Positions 33,401 to 41,980 of a stretch of 64,000 nt of DNA are shown here, piece by piece. Source of the DNA: Mycobacterium gordonae (GTDB lineage: Bacteria; Actinomycetota; Actinomycetes; Mycobacteriales; Mycobacteriaceae). The position numbers and the translations under genes were made by a program. Every line of letters starts with the position of its first letter. The first letter of the stretch is position 1. Under the pieces are notes generated by a model. That model was not told the origin of the DNA. It did not search any database and saw only the letters and a program-made list of their open reading frames with translations. Location: assembly GCF_017086405.1 (NCBI RefSeq), contig NZ_CP070973.1, positions 5,674,739 to 5,738,738 on the forward strand, read 5' to 3'.

Positions 33401-33895
33401 ATGACGGACACTCAGGTGACCTGGTTGACCCAGGAGTCACATGACCGACTCAAGGCCGAGCTCGACCAGTTGATCGCGAATCGTCCGGTCATCGCCGCCG
33501 AGATCAACGACCGCCGGGAAGAAGGCGACCTTCGCGAGAACGGCGGATACCACGCCGCTCGCGAGGAGCAGGGCCAGCAGGAGGCCCGCATCCGGCAGCT
33601 GCAGGATTTGCTGAACAACGCCAAGGTGGGCGAGGCGCCCAAGCAGTCCGGCGTCGCCCTGCCCGGTTCCGTGGTGAAGGTCTACTACAACGGCGACAAG
33701 GACGACGCCGAGACCTTCTTGATCGCCACCCGCCAGGAAGGCGTCAACGACGGCAAGCTCGAGGTCTACTCGCCGAATTCACCGCTGGGCGGTGCGCTGA
33801 TCGACGCCAAGGTCGGCGAGACCCGCAGCTACAAGGTGCCCAGCGGCAACACCGTCGAGGTCACCCTGGTCAGCGCGGAGCCCTACCACTCCTGA
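33401..33895 (+). CDS. greA: Transcription elongation factor GreA
   Basis: A 164-residue Gre factor that enters the RNA polymerase secondary channel and stimulates cleavage of backtracked RNA. The N-terminal coiled coil carries the functional tip EEGDLRENGGYHAAREEQ, with acidic residues that position Mg2+, and the C-terminal domain follows from GVALPGSVVKVYY. ATG 33401 has AAGGAG nine bases upstream and gives the length of the M. tuberculosis protein. The frame stays open back to 33215 but that part is the leader. A strong hairpin follows the stop. Confidence 0.96.
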   Translation: MTDTQVTWLTQESHDRLKAELDQLIANRPVIAAEINDRREEGDLRENGGYHAAREEQGQQEARIRQLQDLLNNAKVGEAPKQSGVALPGSVVKVYYNGDKDDAETFLIATRQEGVNDGKLEVYSPNSPLGGALIDAKVGETRSYKVPSGNTVEVTLVSAEPYHS

Positions 33896-33901
33896 GCGCT
33901 C

Positions 33902-33924
33902 CCTGCGCGGGCTCCCCGCGCAGG
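33902..33924. terminator. Bidirectional hairpin terminator between greA and metB
   Basis: Arms CCTGCGCGGG (33902-33911) and CCCGCGCAGG (33915-33924) form a perfect 10-bp stem with a CTC loop, 6 bases after the greA stop and 18 bases before the convergent metB stop. CATCTTT follows on the plus strand, giving a short T-run. Confidence 0.75.
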
Positions 33925-33942
33925 CATCTTTGCGCGAGCGCG

Positions 33943-35097
33943 TTAACCGAGCGCCTGATCCAGGTCGGCCACCAGATCGGCGGCGTCCTCGATTCCCACC
34001 GAAAGCCGGACGAGATCGTCGGGAACCTCGAGCTGGGACCCGGCGGTGGATGCGTGCGTCATGGCGCTGGGGTGCTCGATCAGCGACTCCACCCCGCCGA
34101 GCGACTCGGCCAGGATGAAGATGCCGGTTCGGGCGCACAGCTTCTCGGCGGCCGCACGCCCGCCACGCATCCGCACCGAGACCATGCCACCGAAGCCGCG
34201 CATCTGCCGGGCGGCAACCTCATGCCCGGGGTGAGCTGGCAGGCCCGGGTACAGTACGGCGCTCACCGCCGGGTGCCCAGCCAGGAATTCGGCTACCGCC
34301 GCGGCGTTTTCGCTGTGCCGCTGCATGCGCAGCACCAGCGTCTTCAGACCGCGCAGGGTGAGGTAGGCGTCGAACGGACCGGGCACCGCTCCGGCGCCGT
34401 TCTGCAGGAAGGCGAACGCCTGATCCAGTTGTTCGTCGTTTGTCACCAATGCTCCGCCGACCACGTCGGAGTGGCCGCCGATGTATTTGGTGGTGGAATG
34501 CAGCACCACGTCGGCGCCCAACGTCAACGGCTGTTGTAGCGCGGGCGAAGCAAAAGTATTGTCCACCAACACTTTTGCTGAACTGACCGCACCCAGCTGG
34601 GCGATTGCGCTGATATCGGCGATCGACAACAACGGGTTGGTGGGCGTCTCCACCCAGATCAATCGCGTCTGCGGCGTGATAGCGGCGCGCACCGCGTCCA
34701 GATCCGACAGCGCCACCGGGGTGTAGGCGACACCCCACTGGGTGAAGACCTTGTCGATCAACCGGAACGTGCCCCCGTAGGCGTCGTCGGGAATGACGAC
34801 GTGGTCACCCGGGCGCAGCATCGCCCGCAGCGCGCAGTCGCTGGCGGCCATGCCGGAACTGAACGCCCGCCCGTATACACCGTCCTCCACTGCGGCCAGC
34901 GATGCCTCCAGCGCGGACCGCGTCGGGTTGCCGGTGCGGGCGTATTCGAACCCGCCGCGCAGACCGCCGACACCGTCCTGGGCGAAGGTGCTGCTGGCGT
35001 AGATGGGGGTGTTGACGGCGCCGGTCGCCGGATCGGGACGGTAGCCGGCGTGGATGGCTTTGGTGGCAAGTCCGGTGAACGGGTGGTCGTTGCTCAT
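33943..35097 (-). CDS. metB: Cystathionine gamma-synthase
   Basis: A 384-residue Cys/Met-metabolism PLP enzyme. It has YARTGNPTR near the N terminus, SSGMAASDCAL, and the PLP-lysine motif HSTTKYIGGHSDVVGG. Family members make cystathionine from an activated homoserine and cysteine. Neighbouring cbs (cystathionine beta-synthase) suggests transsulfuration in either direction, so a cystathionine gamma-lyase activity cannot be excluded from sequence. ATG 35097 gives MSNDHPFTGLATKAIHAGY; a longer frame to 35226 runs into a repeat region and is not protein-like. Confidence 0.92.
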   Translation of the reverse strand: MSNDHPFTGLATKAIHAGYRPDPATGAVNTPIYASSTFAQDGVGGLRGGFEYARTGNPTRSALEASLAAVEDGVYGRAFSSGMAASDCALRAMLRPGDHVVIPDDAYGGTFRLIDKVFTQWGVAYTPVALSDLDAVRAAITPQTRLIWVETPTNPLLSIADISAIAQLGAVSSAKVLVDNTFASPALQQPLTLGADVVLHSTTKYIGGHSDVVGGALVTNDEQLDQAFAFLQNGAGAVPGPFDAYLTLRGLKTLVLRMQRHSENAAAVAEFLAGHPAVSAVLYPGLPAHPGHEVAARQMRGFGGMVSVRMRGGRAAAEKLCARTGIFILAESLGGVESLIEHPSAMTHASTAGSQLEVPDDLVRLSVGIEDAADLVADLDQALG

Positions 35098-35163
35098 CGA
35101 CCGCCAGCCTAGTCGCCACCCGCGTCTCCGCTGGCTCTGCGGTGAAGGCGGGCAAGTCCAAGG

Positions 35164-35211
35164 CGCCTCCGCCATCAACGCAGACTCAACGCCGCGGGCC
35201 CCACAACGAAG
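35164..35211. repeat. Short dispersed repeat, copy 1 (GCAGACTCAACGCCGC type)
   Basis: The core GCAGACTCAACGCCGC followed by CCCACAACG lies between pra and metB. A diverged copy with the same two blocks in the same order occurs at 41801-41853, between unrelated genes. It is intergenic in both places and does not encode protein. Confidence 0.5.
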
Positions 35212-35266
35212 CCTCCCCGGCCGCATGCCGCGACCGGGGAGGGGATCAAGATTCAGCAGGCTCGTG

Positions 35267-36037
35267 TCAGAGCGGCAGGCACACCGTCGTCATGATCTTG
35301 TCGGCCAGGGTCTGGCGCTTGCTGTCCCACAGCGGGAACAGGAACCCGACCCAGCAGATGACCGCGTCGACGAAGTGCGCGAGCTGGCGCACCAGCGACA
35401 TCCCGAAACCGAGCGGCTCTCCGGTGACCTCGCTGACCACCTTGAACTTCAGGATCGACTTGCCGATGCTCGAGCCGGTGGTGCCCTGCCGGTATCCGTA
35501 GTTCCAGACCCCGTACGCCAGGATCAGCAGCGACGTCAGCCCCTGCGCCAACACCCCGATGATCGAGCCCTGGGTGTAGCAGTACTGCGCCACGTCGTAC
35601 TGGTTCACGCTCGTGACGCAGGACTCCTCTTGGGTGAGCAGGTCGACGACCTGGGCGATGCCCGAGAGGACGAGGATCGGGGCGAAGTCGATGAGGAATG
35701 CCAGGAAACGCGTCATCCACGGCGTGTAGGAATCGGTCGACAACCCTTTGACCGCGGGTCCCGGCGGCGGGGGTGCGTACCCCCCGGCAGCCGGCGGAGG
35801 CGGCGGGTAGCCGCCTGCAGGCGGCGGTGGAGGCGGCGGGTAGCCGCCTGCAGGCGACGGTGGAGGCGGCGGAGGCGGCGGCGCTGAACCCCCGACGGAC
35901 TGCGAGAAGTCACCACTGCTGCCCGGGGGAGGCGGCGCGGACGGCGGAAGATGCCCACCGGACGGCGCGGCACCCGAAGAGCCAGGTGGCGGCGGCGGTG
36001 GCGGGTAGGACCCGCCGGGCGGCGGCTGATCGGTCAT
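35267..36037 (-). CDS. pra: Proline-rich antigen homolog with RDD domain (Pra)
   Basis: A 256-residue protein with a Pro/Gly-rich N terminus (residues 1-95) of PPPP and GGYPPPPP repeats, then an RDD-family membrane domain with three or four helices (TPWMTRFLAFLIDFAPILVLSG, SIIGVLAQGLTSLLILAYGVW, ICWVGFLFPLW) and a GSSIGKSILKFKVV loop. It is the ortholog of the M. leprae 36-kDa proline-rich antigen/M. tuberculosis Rv1078. Function is unknown. It lies between cbs and metB on the same strand, 81 bp after cbs. Confidence 0.93.
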   Translation of the reverse strand: MTDQPPPGGSYPPPPPPPGSSGAAPSGGHLPPSAPPPPGSSGDFSQSVGGSAPPPPPPPPSPAGGYPPPPPPPAGGYPPPPPAAGGYAPPPPGPAVKGLSTDSYTPWMTRFLAFLIDFAPILVLSGIAQVVDLLTQEESCVTSVNQYDVAQYCYTQGSIIGVLAQGLTSLLILAYGVWNYGYRQGTTGSSIGKSILKFKVVSEVTGEPLGFGMSLVRQLAHFVDAVICWVGFLFPLWDSKRQTLADKIMTTVCLPL

Positions 36038-36118
36038 GGGGCAACCCTTCCGAGGCGGACTATTGCTGAACTAAGCCGGATACAGTACCGCAGCGCCGAG
36101 AACCACGTCATAGGCCCA

Positions 36119-37513
36119 CTAGCGGCGCCGCGTCCCTTCGGAAAGGAAACCGAGCAGGTCATAACGGGTGATGACCCCAACCGGTTTGCCTTCCTCGACG
36201 ACCATCAGGGCGTCCTGATCGCGCAACGCCCTTCCAGCGACGCTGACCAGTTCGCCGGCCCCGATCAACCGCAGCGGCGGGCTCATGTGCTGTTTGACGG
36301 CGTCGGCCAGATTGGCCCGACCTTCGAAGACCGCCGACAGCAGTTCTCGCTCCGAAACGCTGCCCGCGACTTCACCGGCCATCACCGGCGGCTCGGCCCC
36401 TACCACCGGCATCTGCGACACCCCGTACTCCCGCAGGATGCCGATGGCGTCGCGCACGGTCTCCGAGGGATGCGTGTGCACCAGGTCGGGCAACGCACCG
36501 GACTTGCGGCGCAACACGTCCCCGACCGTCGACTCCGCCGCCGAACCGTCGAGCCGGCTGCGCAGGAATCCGTACGACGACATCCAGGCGTCGTTGAAGA
36601 TCTTGGCCATGTAGCCCCGGCCGCCGTCGGGCAGCAACACCACGATCAGCGCGTCCGGCCCGGCCTGCTCGGCCACTTTCAGCGCGGCGACAACGGCCAT
36701 CCCGCACGACCCGCCGACCAGCATCGCCTCCTCGCGGGCCAACCGCCGGGTCATGTCGAAGGAGTCGGAGTCCGAGACGGCGATGATCTCGTCGGGCACC
36801 GACGGGTCATAGGCCGCCGGCCAGAAGTCCTCGCCGACGCCCTCGACCAGATAGGGCCGGCCGGTGCCACCGGAGTACACCGACCCCTCCGGGTCGGCGC
36901 CGATGATGCGCACTCGCCCGTCGGAGACCTCCTTGAGGTAACGGCCAGCGCCGGTGATCGTCCCGCCGGTGCCGATGCCGGCGACGAAGTGGGTGACCTT
37001 GCCGTCGGTGTCCGCCCAGATCTCGGGGCCGGTGGTCGCGTAGTGACTGGCCGGCCCCTCGGGGTTGGAGTACTGGTCCGGCTTCCAGGCGCCCTCGATT
37101 TCCCGGACCAATCGGTCGGACACGCTGTAGTAGCTGTCCGGGTCCTCGGGCGGCACGGCCGTCGGGCATACCACGACCTCGGCGCCGTAGGCGCGCAACA
37201 CATTTCGCTTGTCCTCGCCGACCTTGTCCGGGCAGACGAAAACGCACTTGTAGCCACGGCGCTGGGCCACCAGGGCCAGTCCGACGCCGGTGTTTCCGGA
37301 CGTCGGCTCGACGATCGTGCCCCCCGGTCGCAGCGCCCCGCTGGCCTCGGCGGCGTCGATCATCCGCTCGGCGATGCGGTCCTTGGAGCTGCCGCCAGGG
37401 TTGAGGTACTCGACCTTCGCGGCCACGACGCCCGCGCCTTCGGGGACGACGGAATTCAGCCGAACCAGGGGCGTGCCGCCGATGAGGTCACTGAGGTGGT
37501 GCGCGATCCGCAT
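36119..37513 (-). CDS. cbs: Cystathionine beta-synthase
   Basis: A 464-residue protein: a PLP-dependent catalytic domain with GGSSKDRIA (PLP Lys44), the PTSGNTGVGLALV substrate loop and GTGGTITG phosphate loop, followed by a C-terminal Bateman module of two CBS domains (from about residue 340; MPVVGAEPP, GVITRYDLLGFL). It condenses serine or O-acetylserine with homocysteine to cystathionine, linking methionine to cysteine synthesis. The CBS module lacks an obvious heme domain, as expected for bacteria. ATG 37513 gives the length of M. tuberculosis Rv1077. Confidence 0.95.
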   Translation of the reverse strand: MRIAHHLSDLIGGTPLVRLNSVVPEGAGVVAAKVEYLNPGGSSKDRIAERMIDAAEASGALRPGGTIVEPTSGNTGVGLALVAQRRGYKCVFVCPDKVGEDKRNVLRAYGAEVVVCPTAVPPEDPDSYYSVSDRLVREIEGAWKPDQYSNPEGPASHYATTGPEIWADTDGKVTHFVAGIGTGGTITGAGRYLKEVSDGRVRIIGADPEGSVYSGGTGRPYLVEGVGEDFWPAAYDPSVPDEIIAVSDSDSFDMTRRLAREEAMLVGGSCGMAVVAALKVAEQAGPDALIVVLLPDGGRGYMAKIFNDAWMSSYGFLRSRLDGSAAESTVGDVLRRKSGALPDLVHTHPSETVRDAIGILREYGVSQMPVVGAEPPVMAGEVAGSVSERELLSAVFEGRANLADAVKQHMSPPLRLIGAGELVSVAGRALRDQDALMVVEEGKPVGVITRYDLLGFLSEGTRRR

Positions 37514-37565
37514 GCGCCTATCGTCGCAGGCGGCGCCGGAGGGCGCGCGGGCGCTATCCGGGCCG

Positions 37566-38633
37566 CTACCCGGTGGCCTCGCGGATGTACTCACCGATCT
37601 GGCGCAGCGAGCGCACAGCTTCCGGCACCAGCGGCCCGGCGACCTGGAAGTCGTGCACCTGGCCGGGCCAGACGCGTACCTCGGCCGGCACGCCGGCCGC
37701 CGCGAGACGGCTCGCCGCCAGCTGGGCGTCGTGCAACAGCACCTCGGACCCGGACACGTGGATCAGGGTCCGCGGCAGGCCCGGTTCGATGTGATCCAAC
37801 GGCTCGTAGATCTCTTCCGGCTGACCGTTCACGGTGTTCTTTGCGGCACAGCTAGCAACCAAAGCGCCGAGCGCATCGAAAGCTCTGGAGGGGAACATCG
37901 CATCGGTCTTGATGTTCGGATGAGACTGCTTGGGCTCCTTTGCCAGCTGCAGCAGTGGCGAGATCGCAACAAGGGCCGCGGGCTCCTCGCCTTCGCGCAG
38001 TAGACGCTGCGCGAGAGACAGCGCGAGGTACCCGCCGGCGGAGTCGCCGCCCAGCACAATCTGGTCTGAGTCGTAGCCCAGCAGCCGCAGCCACCGGTAG
38101 CCGTCGTGGCAGTCGTCGAGCGCCATCCCGATCGAATGCTTGGGCATCAGCCGATAGTTGACGACGAGAACGGGCGCGTCAGCGAACTTCGAGAGTGATT
38201 CGACCAACCGGCCGTGCGAGTTTGCTCCACAGGTCAAGAACGCGCCACCGTGCAGGTACAGCACGACTCGCCGGGTGCCGTCGGCCGGCAGCACCCCGGG
38301 GGCGCGAACCAGCTGCGCCGAGGCATTCGGCAAGGTCACATCGGCCCTGACCGTGCTGGTGGCTGGCAACAGGATGCGTGCGGCGTGGTCGATCAAGCCC
38401 CACGGCCAAGGTAGGTGCGGAACATAGCTGCCAGCCGCCAAAACCGGCCGGATCGTCACGCGAGACGCTAGTGTAGCGAACCGAGCAGCAACACTCGGTC
38501 CAGATTCCACAACCTCAACGGGAGCCCCGTCGCTGATCGCAAACCTGCGGGCTTCGAGTCTACGAGCCTTCAGCGCGTCGCGCGGGCGAATGGCAACTCT
38601 AGGTGCGCCAGACACCTTACTGGGTGCGGTCAT
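37566..38633 (-). CDS. lipU: Alpha/beta-hydrolase esterase/lipase of the HSL family (LipU)
   Basis: A 355-residue hormone-sensitive-lipase-type hydrolase. The oxyanion-hole motif LYLHGGAFL and nucleophile motif GGDSAGGYLAL (Ser in GDSAG) are diagnostic; the catalytic His is likely in VHDFQ near the C terminus. It should cleave short to medium acyl esters. ATG 38633 is preferred because AGGAAG lies eight bases upstream; a GTG three codons earlier is less well placed. The 205-bp region to the divergent GDSL gene is AT-richer than its surroundings and contains no gene. Confidence 0.93.
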   Translation of the reverse strand: MTAPSKVSGAPRVAIRPRDALKARRLEARRFAISDGAPVEVVESGPSVAARFATLASRVTIRPVLAAGSYVPHLPWPWGLIDHAARILLPATSTVRADVTLPNASAQLVRAPGVLPADGTRRVVLYLHGGAFLTCGANSHGRLVESLSKFADAPVLVVNYRLMPKHSIGMALDDCHDGYRWLRLLGYDSDQIVLGGDSAGGYLALSLAQRLLREGEEPAALVAISPLLQLAKEPKQSHPNIKTDAMFPSRAFDALGALVASCAAKNTVNGQPEEIYEPLDHIEPGLPRTLIHVSGSEVLLHDAQLAASRLAAAGVPAEVRVWPGQVHDFQVAGPLVPEAVRSLRQIGEYIREATG

Positions 38634-38838
38634 GCTCAACACTTCCTACGCCGTTGTAGTCCGATACAGCATGCGACGAAGAAGCTGAGCGATACGTTCA
38701 GCCAACCTCGCAGACTTAGCTTGACAGTCCTTTACCCATTCAACTTCCACTTAACCGGTTTCGATACCACATCTGTTTCACACCGTAACCGGTTTGTTTG
38801 TCAGCTACCCCCGAAATGAGCACAACCGTCCTAAACTC

Positions 38839-39786
38839 ATGGCTGTGGGCGTGCATGTGCCGCGGCGTTCGACGATCGCTCTGGCCACAGCGGGTGCACT
38901 CGCCTCGACAGGCTCGGCCTATCTGGGCGCACGCAACCTGCTGGTTGGCCAGGCGACGCATGTGCGCACCGTGATCCCCAAGAACTGGGAGCCGCCGCCG
39001 CGTGCCGACGGCGTCTATGGCCCCGGCGGCGAACCGGTGCAGCGGTGGCGCTACGGCACACCGTTCGATCTGCACCTGATGATCTTCGGCGACTCGACCG
39101 CCACCGGTTACGGGTGCAACACCGCAGAAGAAGTGCCGGGCGTGGTCATCGCCCGCAGGCTTGCCGAACAATCCGGTTTACGAATCAGGCTGAGCACTAA
39201 AGCCATTGTCGGTGCCACGTCGAAGGGGGTCCTGGGCCAGGTCGACGCGATGTTCGTAGCGGGTCCGCCACCGGACGTCGCGGTGATCATCATCGGCGCC
39301 AACGACATCACCGCCCTCAACGGTGTCGGACCGTCGGCACAGCGGCTGGGAACGTCGGTACGCAGGCTGCGCAACCGCGGTGCGGTCGTGGTAGTCGGTA
39401 CCTGCCCGGACTTCGGTCTGATCACCGCGATTCCGCAGCCGCTGCGCTCGCTGGCGCGCACCCGGGGTCTACAGCTCGCCCGGGCGCAGGCGGCGGCCGT
39501 CCGCGCGGCCGGTGGCGTGCCGGTGCCGCTCGCGCATCTGCTCGCACCCAAGTTCCGCGAGATGCCCGAGCTGATGTTCTCCTCCGACCACTACCACCCG
39601 TCGGCGGCCGGATATGCCGAGGCGGCCGACCAGTTGCTGCTGGCGCTGTGTACAGCCCTGAGCGAAAAGATCCCGGTGCTGGCCCGCCCCGCCGCACAGC
39701 CGGTCGCCGCCCGGCGGACCATCGTGTCCAGATTGTGGCCGCGCCCCACGCAGGCGCGTGTGACCGCCGCGGTCGCCTCTGGGTAG
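38839..39786 (+). CDS. Exported GDSL/SGNH esterase (Rv1075c-type)
   Basis: A 315-residue SGNH hydrolase. An N-terminal export or anchor segment (RRSTIALATAGALASTGSA) precedes block I IFGDSTATGYG (catalytic Ser), block III GANDI (Asn) and block V SSDHYHPSAAGY (Asp and His). The family deacylates ester substrates in or near the cell envelope; M. tuberculosis Rv1075c has been described as a cell-wall-associated esterase. ATG 38839 is used. fadA3 follows after 44 bp on the same strand. Confidence 0.9.
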   Translation: MAVGVHVPRRSTIALATAGALASTGSAYLGARNLLVGQATHVRTVIPKNWEPPPRADGVYGPGGEPVQRWRYGTPFDLHLMIFGDSTATGYGCNTAEEVPGVVIARRLAEQSGLRIRLSTKAIVGATSKGVLGQVDAMFVAGPPPDVAVIIIGANDITALNGVGPSAQRLGTSVRRLRNRGAVVVVGTCPDFGLITAIPQPLRSLARTRGLQLARAQAAAVRAAGGVPVPLAHLLAPKFREMPELMFSSDHYHPSAAGYAEAADQLLLALCTALSEKIPVLARPAAQPVAARRTIVSRLWPRPTQARVTAAVASG

Positions 39787-39830
39787 GGCGCGTTAGGCTC
39801 GCCTTCGCACACCCCAATCGAGGAGCCGTC

Positions 39831-41048
39831 ATGCCGGAAGCCGTCATCGTTTCAACTGCCCGCTCGCCGATCGGCCGCGCCATGAAGGGGTCGCTGATCA
39901 GCATCCGGCCCGACGACCTGGCCGCGCAGATGGTCCGCGCCGCACTCGACAAGGTGCCGGCACTCAATCCACACCAGATCGACGACCTGATCATGGGTTG
40001 CGGCCAGCCCGGCGGCGAGTCCGGCTTCAACATCGCGCGCGTGGTCGCCGTCGCACTCGGCTACGACTTCCTGCCCGGCACCACCGTCAACCGCTACTGC
40101 TCGTCGTCGCTGCAGACCACCCGGATGGCGTTTCACGCGATCAAGGCCGGCGAGGGCGACGTCTTCGTCTCCGCCGGGGTCGAGACGGTGTCGCGGTTCG
40201 GCAAGGGCAATGCCGACGGCTGGCCGGACACCAAGAACCCGCTGTATGACGCCGCTCAGGAGCGGACGACCGCCGCGGCTGCCGGAGCCGACGAATGGCA
40301 CGACCCGCGCGCCGACGGGAACCTGCCCGACATCTACATCGCGATGGGCCAGACCGCGGAGAATGTCGCACTGCTGACCGGCATTTCCCGCGAGGACCAG
40401 GACCACTGGGGCGTGCGCAGTCAGAACCGCGCCGAGGAAGCCATCAAGAGCGGGTTCTTCGAGCGCGAGATCTCGGCTGTCACGCTGCCCGACGGTTCGA
40501 CGGTCAGCACCGATGACGGCCCGCGGGCGGGCACCACGTACGAGAAGATCAGCGAGCTAAAGCCGGTGTTCCGGCCCAACGGCACGGTGACCGCAGGCAA
40601 CGCTTGTCCGTTGAATGACGGCGCCGCGGCGGTGGTGATCACCAGCGACGTCAAGGCCAAGGAGCTGGGCCTGAAGCCGCTGGCCCGCATCGTGTCCACC
40701 GGCGTCAGCGGGCTGTCCCCGGAGATCATGGGCCTGGGTCCGATCGAGGCGTCCAAGCAGGCTTTGCAGCGGGCCGGGATGTCCGTCGGCGACATCGACC
40801 TCTTCGAGATCAACGAGGCATTCGCGGTGCAGGTGCTGGGGTCGGCGCGGGAGTTGGGTATCGACGAAGACAAGCTCAATGTGTCGGGCGGGGCGATCGC
40901 CCTGGGCCACCCGTTCGGGATGACCGGCGCCCGGATCACTGCCACGCTGCTGAACAACCTGACCACGCACGACAAGACCTTTGGCCTAGAGACCATGTGC
41001 GTCGGTGGGGGCCAGGGCATGGCGATGGTGATCGAACGCTTGAGCTGA
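39831..41048 (+). CDS. fadA3: Acetyl-CoA acyltransferase / beta-ketothiolase
   Basis: A 405-residue thiolase. The nucleophilic Cys90 is in NRYCSSSLQT, the second active-site His in GGAIALGHPFGMTGAR, and the C-terminal Cys in CVGGGQGMAM; NEAFA is also present. It performs the last step of a beta-oxidation cycle, cleaving 3-oxoacyl-CoA with CoA, or the reverse condensation. ATG 39831 has GAGGAG upstream and starts MPEAVIVSTARSPIGRA. Conserved next to the GDSL gene and near echA9/echA8, suggesting a fatty-acid degradation neighbourhood. Confidence 0.95.
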   Translation: MPEAVIVSTARSPIGRAMKGSLISIRPDDLAAQMVRAALDKVPALNPHQIDDLIMGCGQPGGESGFNIARVVAVALGYDFLPGTTVNRYCSSSLQTTRMAFHAIKAGEGDVFVSAGVETVSRFGKGNADGWPDTKNPLYDAAQERTTAAAAGADEWHDPRADGNLPDIYIAMGQTAENVALLTGISREDQDHWGVRSQNRAEEAIKSGFFEREISAVTLPDGSTVSTDDGPRAGTTYEKISELKPVFRPNGTVTAGNACPLNDGAAAVVITSDVKAKELGLKPLARIVSTGVSGLSPEIMGLGPIEASKQALQRAGMSVGDIDLFEINEAFAVQVLGSARELGIDEDKLNVSGGAIALGHPFGMTGARITATLLNNLTTHDKTFGLETMCVGGGQGMAMVIERLS

Positions 41049-41158
41049 CGTTTGGGTGCGGCGCCCGGCTCGGGCGATGAGCCTGCGCCCACGGCGACCG
41101 CCACTCGAATTTTCCGCCCCTGCGGCAGAGCCAACGGCACCAGGCCGCAGCGATCGAA

Positions 41159-41776
41159 TTGATCTGGCGCAACGCGAGAGCACCCCAGCACGTCATCACG
41201 CGTGACGAACTGCTGCGGGACGGGGAAACCCAATTGCTCAACGACACGCCGGTGACGACGCCGGAGCGTACGGCGTTCGATGTCGGCCGGCGCGGGACGT
41301 TGGTTCGCGCCGTCGCCAATCTCGATGCGCTCGCTGCCGCGACGGGCTTCAAGGTGCCCGATGTCGGTGAATTGGCCGCTGATCATCGGCATGTAGGGGG
41401 CCTCCGCCAATTGGAGGCCGCACTGCAATTGGTCGACGCAGGGGCGCAATCGCCGAAGGAGACCTGGCTGCGGTTGCTGTTGGTCAATGCTGGTTTCCCC
41501 AAGCCCCGGACTCAGCTACCCGTGATGGGCCGGCACGGGTTTCCCCGCTACTTCCTCGACATAGGCTGGGAGGACATCAGGCTTGCCGCGGAATACGACG
41601 GCGACCAGTATTGGACCGACCCCGCCCAGTACGCCTCGGATGTCGACCGGCAGGAGTATCTGCAACGGATCGGCTGGACCGTCATCCGGGTAGTCGGCCG
41701 CCACCGGCCCAGCGACGTTATTCGACGGGTACAGTGCGCCTGGGACGCCCTGACCAAAGGTCGGCGCTGCGCCTAG
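41159..41776 (+). pseudogene. DUF559-like (endonuclease-fold) protein, probably truncated at the N terminus
   Basis: About 205 residues from a TTG at 41159, with no ribosome site. The visible part, from WRNARAPQHV through TPVTTPERTAFDVGRRG to YFLDIGWEDIRLAAEYDGDQYW, matches the middle and C-terminal parts of a mycobacterial family whose C-terminal DUF559 domain has a Vsr/very-short-patch-repair-like nuclease fold. Full members are about 280 residues with an N-terminal helix-turn-helix-like region that is absent here: the same frame meets a TGA at 41078-41080. It therefore looks like a decayed remnant, although expression of a short form cannot be excluded. Confidence 0.6.
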
Positions 41777-41800
41777 GGCGACGAACTTCGAGTGCACCCC

Positions 41801-41853
41801 ACCTCCATCGCAGATTCAACGCCGCACCAGACCCACAACGCAGACTCCGCACC
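41801..41853. repeat. Short dispersed repeat, copy 2 (GCAGATTCAACGCCGC type)
   Basis: GCAGATTCAACGCCGC followed after a few bases by CCCACAACGCAGA repeats the two blocks seen at 35164-35211, with small insertions and deletions. It lies between the nuclease-like remnant and the Bax inhibitor-1 gene, outside any coding region. Confidence 0.5.
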
Positions 41854-41933
41854 GCACCGCGCCGCACCCCACGCAGCGGTGCGGCGCGCCAGATTCCAAC
41901 CCCCCAACGCCCGACACCCGCCACCCCACAGGG

Positions 41934-41967
41934 AAAAGCCGGCACACCAAGAAGGCGTGCCGGCTTT
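41934..41967. terminator. Bidirectional hairpin terminator
   Basis: AAAGCCGGCAC (41935-41945) and GTGCCGGCTTT (41957-41967) form an 11-bp stem with an 11-base loop, bordered by A-runs on the left. It starts 13 bases beyond the stop of the leftward Bax inhibitor-1 gene, with U-rich 3' arm ends in that direction. Confidence 0.75.
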
Positions 41968-41980
41968 GCCCGTCGAGGGG

